From: Spirochaetales bacterium | GTDB lineage: Bacteria > Spirochaetota > Spirochaetia > Sphaerochaetales > Sphaerochaetaceae | DNA length: 64,000 bases | NCBI GenBank assembly: GCA_028722305.1 | Contig: JAQYHB010000018.1 | Coordinates: 17,054-81,053 of the forward strand | Direction: 5' to 3' | Shown here: positions 50,613 through 60,007 of the stretch, in pieces | Numbering within the stretch: position 1 is the first letter of the stretch | Layout: every line of letters begins with the position of its first letter | Translations under genes and position numbers: made by a program | The notes under the pieces: model-generated | What the model saw: the letters and a program-made list of their open reading frames with translations, nothing else | Told to the model about the DNA's origin: nothing | Databases searched by the model: none

Positions 50613-51521
50613 ATGTTCAATTTCATTATCTTGATTTTCATCTATACCGCCATTTATTCGTTGCTCGCTATGGGACAGAACGTCATCACCGGATATACTG
50701 GCATGCTGAGTCTCTGCCAGGCGGGTTTCTTCGCCATCGGCAGTTACGCTACCGCCCTGCTGTCCGTCAAGTGCGGCTGGAACTTCTGGGCGACGCTTCC
50801 GGTCTCAATCGGGCTTTCCGCCCTGTTCGGGCTGATCATCGGCCTGCCTACCCTGAGGCTGAAGGGCGACTACCTCTGTATCGCCACCCTCGGCTTCGGC
50901 GAGATCGTACGCAACATCCTGATCAACTGGATGAGCCTGACCAACGGTCCCAACGGTGTGCAGCGCATCCCCATGGTCAAGATTTTCGGCTTCGCCATCA
51001 ATCCTCGTTCCCGGAACTGGCAGTACCTGATTTTCTGCGCCATCTGGGTGTTGGTCTGCTATCTGCTCTTCGAACGCTTGGCGAGAAGCCGTATGGGAAG
51101 GGCAATGGAGGCCATCCGCGAGGACGAGATCGCCGCCGCGTCCAATGGCATCAACGTGACCAAGTACAAGGTCGCGGCCTTCATGCTTGGCGCGGGTGTC
51201 GCGGGCCTTGCCGGTTCCCTGCAAGCGGAGCTGATTCTCAGCGTCATGCCTTCGACCTATACCTTCATGCTCAGCGTCATGGTGCTCTGCATGGTCGTTC
51301 TCGGCGGTATGGGCAACTTCAAGGCGGCCATTTTCGGTGCCTTCATCATTGAGGTCATCGACTACCTGCCGAAGATGCTGGGATTGACCAGCGTGCTTCC
51401 ACCGCAGTTCAAGCAGATCCTGTTCGGCTTGATCCTGGTTGTCATGATGATTTGCCGGCCGCAGGGCATTCTTGGACGTCAGAACAACGCCTTAAGGAGA
51501 TCGAGGGAGGCTGCCAAATGA
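50613..51521 (+). CDS. livM: branched-chain amino-acid ABC transporter permease LivM
   Basis: 302 residues with about eight TM helices. GYTGMLSLCQAGFFAIGSYATAL and GGMGNFKAAIFGA are LivM motifs. Second half of the channel, 1 base after livH; overlaps livG by 4 bases. Confidence 0.93.
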   Translation: MFNFIILIFIYTAIYSLLAMGQNVITGYTGMLSLCQAGFFAIGSYATALLSVKCGWNFWATLPVSIGLSALFGLIIGLPTLRLKGDYLCIATLGFGEIVRNILINWMSLTNGPNGVQRIPMVKIFGFAINPRSRNWQYLIFCAIWVLVCYLLFERLARSRMGRAMEAIREDEIAAASNGINVTKYKVAAFMLGAGVAGLAGSLQAELILSVMPSTYTFMLSVMVLCMVVLGGMGNFKAAIFGAFIIEVIDYLPKMLGLTSVLPPQFKQILFGLILVVMMICRPQGILGRQNNALRRSREAAK

Positions 51522-52312
51522 ATTTGCTGCATACAGAGGGGTTGACCCGTGAGTTTGGCGGCATCATTGCCGTCAGCAATGTGGATTTTGAGGTTGAAGA
51601 GGGCCTGATTACCGGCCTGATCGGCCCGAATGGCGCTGGCAAGACGACCTGCTTCAACAATATGACCGGTTTGGATACCCCTACCAAGGGCAAGGTCTTC
51701 TTCAAGGTCAATGGCGAGGATAAGGATATCACCGGATGGCCCGCCTACAAGATCTGCCGTCTGGGTATCGCCCGCACCTTTCAGAACATCCGTCTGTTCA
51801 AGGAGCTGACGGTTGGCGAGAACATCATGGTCGGATGCCATTTCAAGACAGGGAAGAGTCCGTTCTCCGGGCGGTTCGCCAACGCCGTCAGAAGCTATGT
51901 GAGGATGAAAGACGAGACGGAGGAGCTGTACGAGCGTACCCGCAAGTGGATGGAATTCTTCAACCTGGCCCCGTTCGAGTACGAGGCTGCCAAGAACCTG
52001 CCCTATGGGCAGCAGCGCGAGCTGGAAATCGCCCGCGCCATGGCGAGCGACCCGAAACTGCTCTTCTTGGACGAGCCTGCGGCGGGCATGAACCCGAACG
52101 AGACCGAAGACTTGATGAAGACCATCCTTCGCATCCGCAATCTGGGTGTGACGGTCGTCTTGATCGAGCACGACATGCGCCTTGTCATGCAGATCTGTGA
52201 CAACATCACCGTGCTGAACTATGGCCAGAAAATCGCATGCGGTACTCCGAACGACATCAAGCACGATCCCCAGGTCATCGAGGCCTATCTGGGCAAGGAG
52301 GACGAGGAATGA
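51518..52312 (+). CDS. livG: branched-chain amino-acid ABC transporter ATPase LivG
   Basis: 264 residues. Walker A GPNGAGKTT, Q-loop RTFQNIRLF, signature LPYGQQRELEIARAM, Walker B LLFLDEPAAGMN, switch His IEHDM. ATG 51518 overlaps the livM stop; upstream starts have no ribosome site. Confidence 0.95.
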   Translation: MNLLHTEGLTREFGGIIAVSNVDFEVEEGLITGLIGPNGAGKTTCFNNMTGLDTPTKGKVFFKVNGEDKDITGWPAYKICRLGIARTFQNIRLFKELTVGENIMVGCHFKTGKSPFSGRFANAVRSYVRMKDETEELYERTRKWMEFFNLAPFEYEAAKNLPYGQQRELEIARAMASDPKLLFLDEPAAGMNPNETEDLMKTILRIRNLGVTVVLIEHDMRLVMQICDNITVLNYGQKIACGTPNDIKHDPQVIEAYLGKEDEE

Positions 52313-53049
52313 GTGATTTGCTTACCATCAACGATATCGGCGTCAGCTATGGCAATATCAAGGCGTTGCAGCATGTGAGCATGCATGTGGCCGAAGGCGA
52401 CATCGTCTGCCTGATTGGCGCCAACGGTGCCGGCAAGTCGACGCTTCTCAAGTCCATTGTCGGCCAGGAGCCGCTGGTAAGCGGTTCGATTTCTTATAAG
52501 GGAGAGCCGATTGCCGACAGCGAATGGCCCCACCACAAGCGCATCACCACCGACAAGATCGCCGCCAAAGGCATATCCCTTGTCCCGGAAGGACGTCGTG
52601 TCTTCTCCGGCATGACGGTCGAGGAAAACCTTGACATGGGGGCCTTTCTGGTGGACGACGAGCGGGTAATCCAGAAACGCAAGGAAGAGATGTACGATTT
52701 CTTCCCGATCCTCGGGGCACGCCGCAAACAGAAGACCCGCAGTCTTTCCGGTGGCGAGCAGCAGATGATGGCGATCAGCCGCGCGCTGATGTCCGATCCG
52801 AAGTTGCTTCTCCTAGACGAGCCGGGTCTCGGTCTTGCCCCGCTGGTCGTACGCGATATCTTTGACAAGATCAAGCTGATCAATGAGGAGCGCAAGGTCA
52901 CGGTCTTCGTCGTCGAGCAGAATGCCCGTATGGCGCTGAAGTATTCGACGAACGGGTACGTGATGGAGAACGGGAAAATCGTGCTTGCCGACAAGAGTTC
53001 GGAGCTTTTGGCCAATGAACGGGTCAGAAGTGCCTATCTTGGCGGGTGA
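52309..53049 (+). CDS. livF: branched-chain amino-acid ABC transporter ATPase LivF
   Basis: 246 residues. Walker A GANGAGKST, LVPEGRRVFSGMTV, signature SLSGGEQQMMAISRAL, Walker B LLLLDEPGLGLAP, H-loop position VVEQN. ATGA overlap with livG. Confidence 0.95.
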   Translation: MSDLLTINDIGVSYGNIKALQHVSMHVAEGDIVCLIGANGAGKSTLLKSIVGQEPLVSGSISYKGEPIADSEWPHHKRITTDKIAAKGISLVPEGRRVFSGMTVEENLDMGAFLVDDERVIQKRKEEMYDFFPILGARRKQKTRSLSGGEQQMMAISRALMSDPKLLLLDEPGLGLAPLVVRDIFDKIKLINEERKVTVFVVEQNARMALKYSTNGYVMENGKIVLADKSSELLANERVRSAYLGG

Positions 53050-53110
53050 TAGAAAAATGAGTGGTCGAATCGCACAATTTCGTTATACATTTGACTAAGG
53101 GAGCATCGGA

Positions 53111-53755
53111 ATGATTATCGAAAGAAGAATGACCCGCAACCCGGTAACTGCTACGCCGGAGATGTCGATTGCAGAGGCTTCTGCCTTGATGAAGAAGGAG
53201 AAGGTCCATCGCCTTCCCGTTCTGAACAAAGAACGCAAGCTGGTGGGCATCATCAGCGAGAAAGATATCCTGTATGCGACTCCGTCTCCTGCCTCGAGTC
53301 TCTCGATCCACGAGATGGCCTACCTGTTGTCCAAGCTGACCGTCAAGCAGCTGATGAGCAAGGACGTCGTCACCATCACCAAGGACACTACCGTCGAGGA
53401 GGCGGCGAGGCTGATGGTGGACCAGGATCTTTCCTGCCTGCCGGTCCTCGAAGACGGCAGACTGATCGGCATCGTCAGCAAGAGCGACATGTTCAAGATT
53501 CTGCTCGAGCTGTTTGGCGCTCGCCATTTCGGCGTCCGTGTCTCCTTCCTGGTACAGGACAAGATCGGCACGATTGCGAGCATCGCCACGGCTTTCGCCA
53601 AAGAAGGCATCGATATCATCACCTTCGGCACCTTCATGGGCAACGACCCGTCGACCTCAATCTTGACAATCAAGGTGCAGGGCGCCTCCGTCCAGAAGGT
53701 CATCGACATCCTCAAGCCACTGGTCAGTGAGATTTTGGATGTGAGGGAAGTCTAA
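53111..53755 (+). CDS. CBS-domain pair with C-terminal ACT domain
   Basis: 214 residues. Two CBS domains (about 1-60 and 75-135; VHRLPVLNKERKLVGIIS and LSCLPVLEDGRLIGIVS) are followed by an ACT-like fold (VSFLVQDKIGTIASIATAFAKEGIDI). CBS-ACT proteins sense nucleotides and amino acids; the position 61 bases after livF suggests control of branched-chain amino-acid uptake or metabolism. Unlike AcuB no acetoin genes are near. Confidence 0.85.
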   Translation: MIIERRMTRNPVTATPEMSIAEASALMKKEKVHRLPVLNKERKLVGIISEKDILYATPSPASSLSIHEMAYLLSKLTVKQLMSKDVVTITKDTTVEEAARLMVDQDLSCLPVLEDGRLIGIVSKSDMFKILLELFGARHFGVRVSFLVQDKIGTIASIATAFAKEGIDIITFGTFMGNDPSTSILTIKVQGASVQKVIDILKPLVSEILDVREV

Positions 53756-53757
53756 GG

Positions 53758-55092
53758 GTGGCACGGAAACGCAAGCACCAGCAGACTTCTGCTGTAAAGA
53801 AGGAGGATGAGGCCTTTCGTCCCTTTTCTGGCATCAACCTGAAAGAGAAGGTGACGAGCATCTCCGTTTCCCCTGCTGGCAAGTCCCGGAAAGTTGTGCG
53901 CAGGAATCAGGAACCCGTTGTCGGCGGCTATCAGAAAGACGCCGACTTCGGAGATATCCTCGCCGCGTTTGAAGCGGGCGAGGATGTCGCTTCCGTATCC
54001 AAAGGCGACGATGTGAGAAGCCGCGTGGAGGATACCCGTTCCTTCGCTGACATCTTTGCAGAGTGGGAGGAGAGCCAAGGCATCGCTCCCAAGAAGAGCA
54101 AGCCGAAAAAAGTCGAGATCAAGAAAAGCGCTCCCTATAAGCAGACCAAGGATTTCGGTTCGATTCTTTCCCAGTTCGAGGGTAGGCCCCAGCGGTCGGC
54201 ACCAGCCAAATCCACACCACAGTCCAAGAAGCCGTCACTCGGAAAGCCGATGGAGAAGTCTTCCGTCTCTTCTTCCGGAAAGAGTTTCGGCGACTTGCTC
54301 GCCCAATATGAGGGTAGGTCGCTTCCCAAGAAGCCTGAGGTGAAGGTGGTGGCGCCTCCACCCGTTCCTGAGAAGCCAATACAAGCACAGGCGGAGGACA
54401 AGCACGCGGCGATGCGCCGGCAATTGACCGAAAATGGTGTGAAATGGGCTGGCAACGGCATCCATGTAATGATGACCGATGTGGCGCACCAGGAGCTTCC
54501 GCCTGGTCAGAAGGATGCTCTCCCGGTATCGGATTCCGTACATTCTTCCCCCTCCAGCGGGGTAAAGGCTTCGGGAAAGAGCTTTGGCGAGCTGCTTGAG
54601 CAGTTCTACCAGGCCAAGAGCACGCAACCTTCCGAGAAGGGAGGGGCCGAGCAGGTCCCGGAAAAGAAAACGACAGAGGATTTCCAACCTTCTCCTTTCG
54701 CCAACCTGTACAAGAGTTGGTCTGACGGACATGACGAACGTGACGCAATCGAGCAGTCGAAGGTGGACAAGCGCGAGTCGAATCGTTCTTCCTTCACCAT
54801 CGGGCAACTTCGGGCGATGCTCCCCTTGGTCACCAAGGATATGCACGGAATGACGGCGGAGGAGGCCGAAGCCGCCACGCTCCGGTTCCTGGCTGACAGT
54901 TGGGAGCATGGTGTCCTCAAAATCTGCATCATCACCGGCAAGGGCATCCACAGCCAGGATGGAATTCCCGTGGTGAAGGAGATGGTGGAAAGCGTGCTCC
55001 ATGGCAGTCCCTGTGTCCGGGAATACGCCAGCCCCAAGGCCCGATACGGTGGCAGCGGAGCGCTCTGGATTATTCTGAAAGAGAAAGATTGA
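53758..55092 (+). CDS. Smr-domain protein with six short F-(G/A)-x-(I/L)-(L/F) repeats
   Basis: 444 residues. The C-terminal ~95 residues are an Smr (small MutS-related) domain: MHGMTAEEAEAATLRF (the (D/x)xHGxxxxEA motif), CIITGKGIHS (GxGxH) and PKARYGGSGALWIIL. Smr domains can nick nucleic acid. The N-terminal ~345 residues are Lys/Ser/Pro/Glu-rich, probably disordered, and contain six copies of a motif such as DFGDILAAFE at about residues 63, 95, 132, 176, 275 and 313. GTG 53758 starts 3 bases after the previous stop. No MutS part is present; this is not MutS2. Confidence 0.82.
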   Translation: MARKRKHQQTSAVKKEDEAFRPFSGINLKEKVTSISVSPAGKSRKVVRRNQEPVVGGYQKDADFGDILAAFEAGEDVASVSKGDDVRSRVEDTRSFADIFAEWEESQGIAPKKSKPKKVEIKKSAPYKQTKDFGSILSQFEGRPQRSAPAKSTPQSKKPSLGKPMEKSSVSSSGKSFGDLLAQYEGRSLPKKPEVKVVAPPPVPEKPIQAQAEDKHAAMRRQLTENGVKWAGNGIHVMMTDVAHQELPPGQKDALPVSDSVHSSPSSGVKASGKSFGELLEQFYQAKSTQPSEKGGAEQVPEKKTTEDFQPSPFANLYKSWSDGHDERDAIEQSKVDKRESNRSSFTIGQLRAMLPLVTKDMHGMTAEEAEAATLRFLADSWEHGVLKICIITGKGIHSQDGIPVVKEMVESVLHGSPCVREYASPKARYGGSGALWIILKEKD

Positions 55093-55128
55093 CAATTTCT
55101 AAAACATATTTCCTGTTTGTTCAGGGAC

Positions 55129-55158
55129 AAAAAATGGAGGTTGGTTTCCCAACCTCCA
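55129..55158 (-). terminator. terminator of pckA (bidirectional hairpin)
   Basis: Perfect 10-bp stem TGGAGGTTGG-TTTC-CCAACCTCCA (55135-55158) followed on the minus strand by TTTTTT; it also lies 36 bases after the convergent Smr gene. Confidence 0.85.
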
Positions 55159-55180
55159 CTTGTCTGTAGGATTGCTCCTC

Positions 55181-56785
55181 TCAGGCCTTCGGACCAGCGG
55201 CGACCAGAGCCTTGCCGGCGGCGTTGCCCTCGTACTTGACGAAATTCTTGACGAATCTCTGGGCGAGGTCTTTTGCCTTCTTGTCCCACTCGGCAGGATC
55301 CTTGTAGGTGTCGCGGGGATCCAGGATTTCCGGATTGACGCCGGGAAGGGAAGTGGGGACTTCGAAATCGAAGTACGGCAGCTTCTTGGTCGGGGCTTTC
55401 AGGACTTCGCCATTGAGGATGGCGTCGATGATGCCACGGGTATCCTTGATGGAGATGCGCTTGCCGGTGCCGTTCCAGCCGGTGTTGACCAGATAGGCCT
55501 TGGCGTGGTTCTTCTCCATCTTCTTGACCAGTTCCTCAGCGTACTTGGTCGGGTGCAGTTCGAGGAACGCCTGGCCGAAGCATGCGGAGAAGGTCGGAGT
55601 CGGCTCGGTGATGCCGCGCTCGGTTCCAGCCAGCTTGGCGGTGAAGCCGGAGAGGAAGTAGTACTTGGTCTGCTCCGGGGTCAGAATGCTGACCGGCGGA
55701 AGGACGCCGAACGCATCAGCGCTGAGGAAGATGACGTTCTTGGCGGCAGGTCCGTGGCTGATTGGCTTGACAATCTTCTCGATATGGTCGATCGGGTAAG
55801 AGACACGAGTGTTCTCGGTGACGCTCTTGTCGGTGAAGTCCAGCTTGCCGTTCTCGTCGATGGTGACGTTCTCCAGCAGGGCGTCGCGCTTGATGGCGCC
55901 GTAGATGTCCGGCTCGGCTTCCTTGTCCAGGTTGATGACCTTGGCGTAGCAGCCACCCTCGAGGTTGAAGACGCCGTTGTCGTCCCAGCCATGCTCGTCA
56001 TCGCCAATCAGGAGGCGCTTCGGGTCGGTGGAAAGAGTGGTCTTGCCAGTGCCGGAAAGGCCAAAGAAGATGGCGGTGTTCTTGCCTTCCATGTCGGTGT
56101 TGGCAGAGCAGTGCATGCTGGCGATGCCCTTCAGCGGCAGGAAGTAGTTCATCATGGAGAACATGCCTTTCTTCATCTCGCCACCATACCAGGTGTTCAG
56201 GATGACCTGCTCGTGGCTGGTGATGTTGAAGAGGACGGCGGTCTCGGAGTTCAGTCCGAGTTCCTTGTAGTTGTCGACCTTGGCCTTGGAGGCGTTGTAG
56301 ACGATGAAATCAGGCTTGAAGTTGGCCTGTTCCTCAGCGGTCGGGCGGATGAACATGTTCTTCACGAAATGAGCCTGCCAGGCGACTTCCATGATGAAGC
56401 GGACAGCCATTCTGGTATCCTTGTTGGCGCCGCAGAATCCATCGACGACGTACAGCTTCTTGTCGGACAGCTCTTTCAGGGCAAGCTTCTTGCAAGCGTC
56501 CCAAGCAGCTTGGGAGGCCGGATGGTTGTCGTTCTTGTACTCGGGAGTGGTCCACCAGACGGTGTCCTTCGAATTCTCGTCCATGACAATGAACTTGTCT
56601 TTTGGAGAACGGCCGGTGTAGATGCCGGTGAAGACATCGACAGCACCAAGCTCGCTGACCCGGCCGACGTCATAGCCAGTCAGACCCGGTTTGGTCTCTT
56701 CCTTGAACAGCTCTTCATACGAAGGGTTGTACACGACTTCGGTGGTACCAGTGATACCATACTTGGTCAGATCAAGATTCTTCAT
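55181..56785 (-). CDS. pckA: phosphoenolpyruvate carboxykinase (ATP)
   Basis: 534 residues. Motifs of the ATP-type family: [15 protein letters not shown] (P-loop), the [10 protein letters not shown] metal/substrate region, and RVSYPI with nearby conserved Arg. Catalyses oxaloacetate + ATP to PEP + CO2; in many anaerobes it runs in the carboxylating, energy-conserving direction. ATG 56785 is preceded by AGAGGAAAC; the upstream extension has no function. Downstream hairpin at 55129-55158. Confidence 0.97.
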   Translation of the reverse strand: MKNLDLTKYGITGTTEVVYNPSYEELFKEETKPGLTGYDVGRVSELGAVDVFTGIYTGRSPKDKFIVMDENSKDTVWWTTPEYKNDNHPASQAAWDACKKLALKELSDKKLYVVDGFCGANKDTRMAVRFIMEVAWQAHFVKNMFIRPTAEEQANFKPDFIVYNASKAKVDNYKELGLNSETAVLFNITSHEQVILNTWYGGEMKKGMFSMMNYFLPLKGIASMHCSANTDMEGKNTAIFFGLSGTGKTTLSTDPKRLLIGDDEHGWDDNGVFNLEGGCYAKVINLDKEAEPDIYGAIKRDALLENVTIDENGKLDFTDKSVTENTRVSYPIDHIEKIVKPISHGPAAKNVIFLSADAFGVLPPVSILTPEQTKYYFLSGFTAKLAGTERGITEPTPTFSACFGQAFLELHPTKYAEELVKKMEKNHAKAYLVNTGWNGTGKRISIKDTRGIIDAILNGEVLKAPTKKLPYFDFEVPTSLPGVNPEILDPRDTYKDPAEWDKKAKDLAQRFVKNFVKYEGNAAGKALVAAGPKA

Positions 56786-56862
56786 ATTGTTTCCTCTTTC
56801 TTGATGAGATTTTGCAACTTTCATCCACAACGCCCCGAACCGGGGTATCGGGTTGTTCTGTC

Positions 56863-57081
56863 TTATCGTTCGCGGAAGGTAATGCGGCCTTTGGTGAGGT
56901 CATATGGAGAGAGTTCCACGCGCACCTTGTCTCCCGGTACAATCTTGATAAAATGCTTGCGCATCTTTCCCGAAAGGAATGCGAGAATGATGTGGTTGTT
57001 CTCCAACTCCACCCGGAACATTGTGTTTGGAAGAGCTTCCTTCACGATGCCTTCCACTTCAATAGCTTCTTCTTTGGCCAC
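56863..57081 (-). CDS. infA: translation initiation factor IF-1
   Basis: 72 residues, the normal IF-1 length, S1/OB-fold: [56 protein letters not shown] 57081 (read as Met) is the start: it gives the conserved MAKEE N-terminus and has GAGGAGGG upstream. Its own promoter lies at 57109-57137. Confidence 0.95.
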   Translation of the reverse strand: MAKEEAIEVEGIVKEALPNTMFRVELENNHIILAFLSGKMRKHFIKIVPGDKVRVELSPYDLTKGRITFRER

Positions 57082-57108
57082 AGAGGCCCTCCTCTTCAAT
57101 CCTACTGA

Positions 57109-57137
57109 ATACTAAGAAATTACAAAATGCCTGTCAA
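57109..57137 (-). promoter_or_regulatory. promoter of infA, overlapping the end of the upstream gene
   Basis: Minus strand TTGACA (57137-57132), 17-nt spacer, TAGTAT (57114-57109). The -35 hexamer overlaps the last coding bases and stop of the NSS transporter gene. Confidence 0.72.
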
Positions 57138-58507
57138 TGTACCAATATGTCGATGTAACCTTTTATAAAGACAATGATAAAAAGAATGGGGATACCCCAG
57201 GTTACCCAGGCTCGCGCCCACTTTGGGAACCGTAGACCTTCTCCTGCGTCGGCCTCTTCGATGAAGGCCTTCCACCCCCAGCCGATATGGCGGGTGCAGA
57301 ACATGCAGAGCAACAGGCTGCCTAGGGGAAGCAGCGTGCTGGAGACGATGAAATCCTCAAGGTCGAGCACCCCGCTTCCTGCTCCGAGGGGATGGACTCC
57401 GGAAAGCACATTGAATCCAAGGACGCAGGGGAGCGAGAGCAGGATCAGCAGGATTGTGTTGACCAGGCAGACTCGTCCGCGACGCATTCCCCTGCGGTCA
57501 ATCCAGTAGCTGGTGATGTTCTCCAGCACGGCGATGACGGTACTCATGGCGGCGAAGCTCATGAACAGGAAGAAGAGGGTGCCCCAGAAACGGCCGCCTG
57601 CCATCTTCGAGAAGATGTTGGGCATTGAGATGAACAGCAAGGGCGGGCCTGCGTTGACCTCGATCCCGAAGGCAGAACAGGCGGGGAAAATGATCAGACC
57701 GCTGGCTAGGGCGACGAAGGTGTCCAGGATGATGACATGGATTGACTCGCCGGTCAGCGAGTGGTCTTTGCCGATGTACGAGCCGAAGATGGTCATGGAA
57801 CCCATACCGATGGAAAGGGTGAAGAAGGCCTGGCTCATGGCGGCGAAGACCACGTCGAACATTCCTGCTTCCTGGATGTGCCTGAGACTCGGCTTCAGGT
57901 AGAAGGCAAGGCCCTCTTTGCCTCCGGGCAGCAGGATCGAATGGATGGCGAGGACGACAATCAGGACAAGCAGTACGACCATCATCTTCTTGGTGACCGA
58001 CTCGACTCCTTTTTGGAGCCCTCCACTACCGATGAGGAACCCCAGGATGATGGACAGCGCCATCCACAGTGCCATGGAGAGGGGATGGGCGAGCATCTCG
58101 TTGAAATGGGCGGTGACCGCCGCGCCCGTCAGATTGGTCATCTTCCCTGTCAGATATTGCCAGAAGTAGGAGAGCAGCCAGCCGGTGATGGTAGTGTAGT
58201 ACATCATCAGGATGTAGCTGTTGGCGATGGAGACCGGACCGATCAAGTGCCAGTAGCTTCCTTTGGGTTCCAATTCCCGGTAGGCCTCGCCCATGGTCTT
58301 GCGGCTTGCCCTTCCGATGGCGAACTCCATGACCATGATCGGAAGTCCGAAGATGGCAAGGAAGACCAGGTAGATCAGGACGAACGTGGCGCCACCGTAT
58401 TTGCCAGTGATGAAGGGGAAGCGCCAGACGTTCCCCAACCCGATGGCACATCCTGCCGAGAGCAGGATGAATCCCATGCGGGAAGATAGAGATTCTCGTT
58501 GTTGCAT
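57134..58507 (-). CDS. sodium-dependent transporter, NSS/SNF family (copy A)
   Basis: 457 residues, about 11-12 TM helices, LeuT-like fold. N-terminal SSRMGFILLSAGCAIGLGNVWRFPF holds the unwound TM1 region with the NSS signature; NTILLILLSLPC and SYWIDRRGM lie in later loops. Symports amino acids or other small amines with Na+. It is 94 bases downstream of its near-identical neighbour at 58602-59975, a tandem duplicate. Substrate unknown. Confidence 0.93.
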   Translation of the reverse strand: MQQRESLSSRMGFILLSAGCAIGLGNVWRFPFITGKYGGATFVLIYLVFLAIFGLPIMVMEFAIGRASRKTMGEAYRELEPKGSYWHLIGPVSIANSYILMMYYTTITGWLLSYFWQYLTGKMTNLTGAAVTAHFNEMLAHPLSMALWMALSIILGFLIGSGGLQKGVESVTKKMMVVLLVLIVVLAIHSILLPGGKEGLAFYLKPSLRHIQEAGMFDVVFAAMSQAFFTLSIGMGSMTIFGSYIGKDHSLTGESIHVIILDTFVALASGLIIFPACSAFGIEVNAGPPLLFISMPNIFSKMAGGRFWGTLFFLFMSFAAMSTVIAVLENITSYWIDRRGMRRGRVCLVNTILLILLSLPCVLGFNVLSGVHPLGAGSGVLDLEDFIVSSTLLPLGSLLLCMFCTRHIGWGWKAFIEEADAGEGLRFPKWARAWVTWGIPILFIIVFIKGYIDILVH

Positions 58508-58569
58508 AACGACCGAGTGTAATCCATGGGTATCTATCTGTCAAATTTGAGAAAGAGAGAAGAGCGCGG

Positions 58570-58594
58570 GGCGGGCACAGAAGACGTACCCGCC
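58570..58594 (-). terminator. hairpin after the second NSS gene
   Basis: On the minus strand GGCGGGTAC-GTCTTCT-GTGCCCGCC (9 bp, one G-U) follows the stop of the 58602 gene by about 8 bases. The downstream run is T/C-rich but not a clean T-run, so it may only attenuate. Confidence 0.5.
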
Positions 58595-58601
58595 AGAGCG
58601 G

Positions 58602-59975
58602 TTAATGGACCAGGATGTCGATATATCCCTTGATGAAGACCAGAATGAACAGGATTGGAATTCCCCAAGTGACCCAGATCCGGGCCCAGCGCGGGAATTT
58701 CAGCCCTATTCCCTGGTCTGCCTCTTTGAGGAATGCGTTCCATCCCCAGCCGGACTTCCGGGTGCAGAACAGGCAGAAGAGCAGGCTGCCCAGCGGCAGC
58801 AGGGTGCTGGAGACGAGGAAATCCTCGAAGTCCAGGACGCCGGTGCCTGCCCCGAAGGGCTGGAAGCCGGAGAGGACGTTGAAGCCCAACAGGCAGGGAA
58901 ACGAGAGCAGACAGACAGCTGCCGCATTGATGGCGCAGGCCTTCCTGCGGGGTACCTGTCTCACGTCAATCCAGTAGCTCGCGATATTCTCGAAGACGGC
59001 GATGACGGTGCTCATGGCGGCGAAGCTCATGAACAGGAAGAACAGGAATCCCCAGAAGCGACCACCGGCCATCTTCGAGAAGATGTTGGGCATGGAGATG
59101 AACAGCAGGGTCGGACCTGCGTTCATCTCGACTCCGTAGGCAGAGCAGGCGGGGAAAATGATCAGGCCGCTGACCAAGGCGACGAAGGTGTCCAGGATGA
59201 TGACGCGCAGCGACTCCCCGGTCAGGGAGTGGTTCCTGTCGATGTAGGAACCGAAGATCGTCATGGCCCCGATACCCAGCGAGAGGGTGAAGAAGGCCTG
59301 GCTCATGGCGGCGAAGACCACGTCGAACATTCCTGCTTCCTGGATGTGCCTGAGACTCGGCTTCAGGTAGAAGGCAAGGCCAGCCTCTCCTCCGGGCAGC
59401 AGGATTGAATGGATGGCGAGGACCACAATCAGGACAAGCAGTCCGACCATCATCTTCTTGGTGATCGACTCGACACCCTTCTGCAGGCCGAAGCTGACAA
59501 TCGCAAAACCGCCGAAGACGGTAATCGCCATCCACGCGATCTGGGGAATAGGCTGGGAGAGCAACGCTCCGAAGTAGGAGGAGACTTCCTCGGGAGAAAG
59601 CCCCGACAGGTCTCCGGTCACATAGTGCCAGCAATAGGAAAGCAGCCAGCCGGTGATTGTAGTGTAGTACATCATCAGCAGATAGTTGCCGGCGATGGCG
59701 AAGGGGCTGTAGACGTGCCATTTGCTCCCCTCGGGTTCCAGTGTCTTCAGCGCCAGACCGATGTTCTGCCTGCTTGCCCTGCCGATGGCGAACTCCATGA
59801 CCATGATCGGAAGTCCGAAGATGGCAAGGAAGACCAGGTAGATCAGGACAAAGGTGGCTCCTCCGTAACGTCCGGTGATGAAGGGGAAGCGCCAGACATT
59901 CCCCAGTCCGATGGCGCATCCCGCCGAGAGCAGGATGAAGCCCAGTCTTGAAGACAATGTTTCACGTTGTTGCAT
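58602..59975 (-). CDS. sodium-dependent transporter, NSS/SNF family (copy B)
   Basis: 457 residues, the same length as copy A. The first ~70 residues differ at only a few positions, and long stretches such as FYLKPSLRHIQEAGMFDVVF are identical; the segments around TM3-TM4 and the last third differ more. It is upstream of copy A on the same strand. Variable regions lie near the loops likely to affect substrate choice, so the copies may have diverged in substrate. Confidence 0.93.
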   Translation of the reverse strand: MQQRETLSSRLGFILLSAGCAIGLGNVWRFPFITGRYGGATFVLIYLVFLAIFGLPIMVMEFAIGRASRQNIGLALKTLEPEGSKWHVYSPFAIAGNYLLMMYYTTITGWLLSYCWHYVTGDLSGLSPEEVSSYFGALLSQPIPQIAWMAITVFGGFAIVSFGLQKGVESITKKMMVGLLVLIVVLAIHSILLPGGEAGLAFYLKPSLRHIQEAGMFDVVFAAMSQAFFTLSLGIGAMTIFGSYIDRNHSLTGESLRVIILDTFVALVSGLIIFPACSAYGVEMNAGPTLLFISMPNIFSKMAGGRFWGFLFFLFMSFAAMSTVIAVFENIASYWIDVRQVPRRKACAINAAAVCLLSFPCLLGFNVLSGFQPFGAGTGVLDFEDFLVSSTLLPLGSLLFCLFCTRKSGWGWNAFLKEADQGIGLKFPRWARIWVTWGIPILFILVFIKGYIDILVH

Positions 59976-60007
59976 GCAAACGAGTATACGGCGCTACTTT
60001 CCAGCGG

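Noticed and set aside
53111..53755. AcuB acetoin-utilisation protein
   Set aside because: The domain order fits, but there are no acetoin genes and the liv operon context suggests another role.
55160..57115. 651-aa plus-strand frame over pckA and infA
   Set aside because: Antisense shadow of two certain genes.
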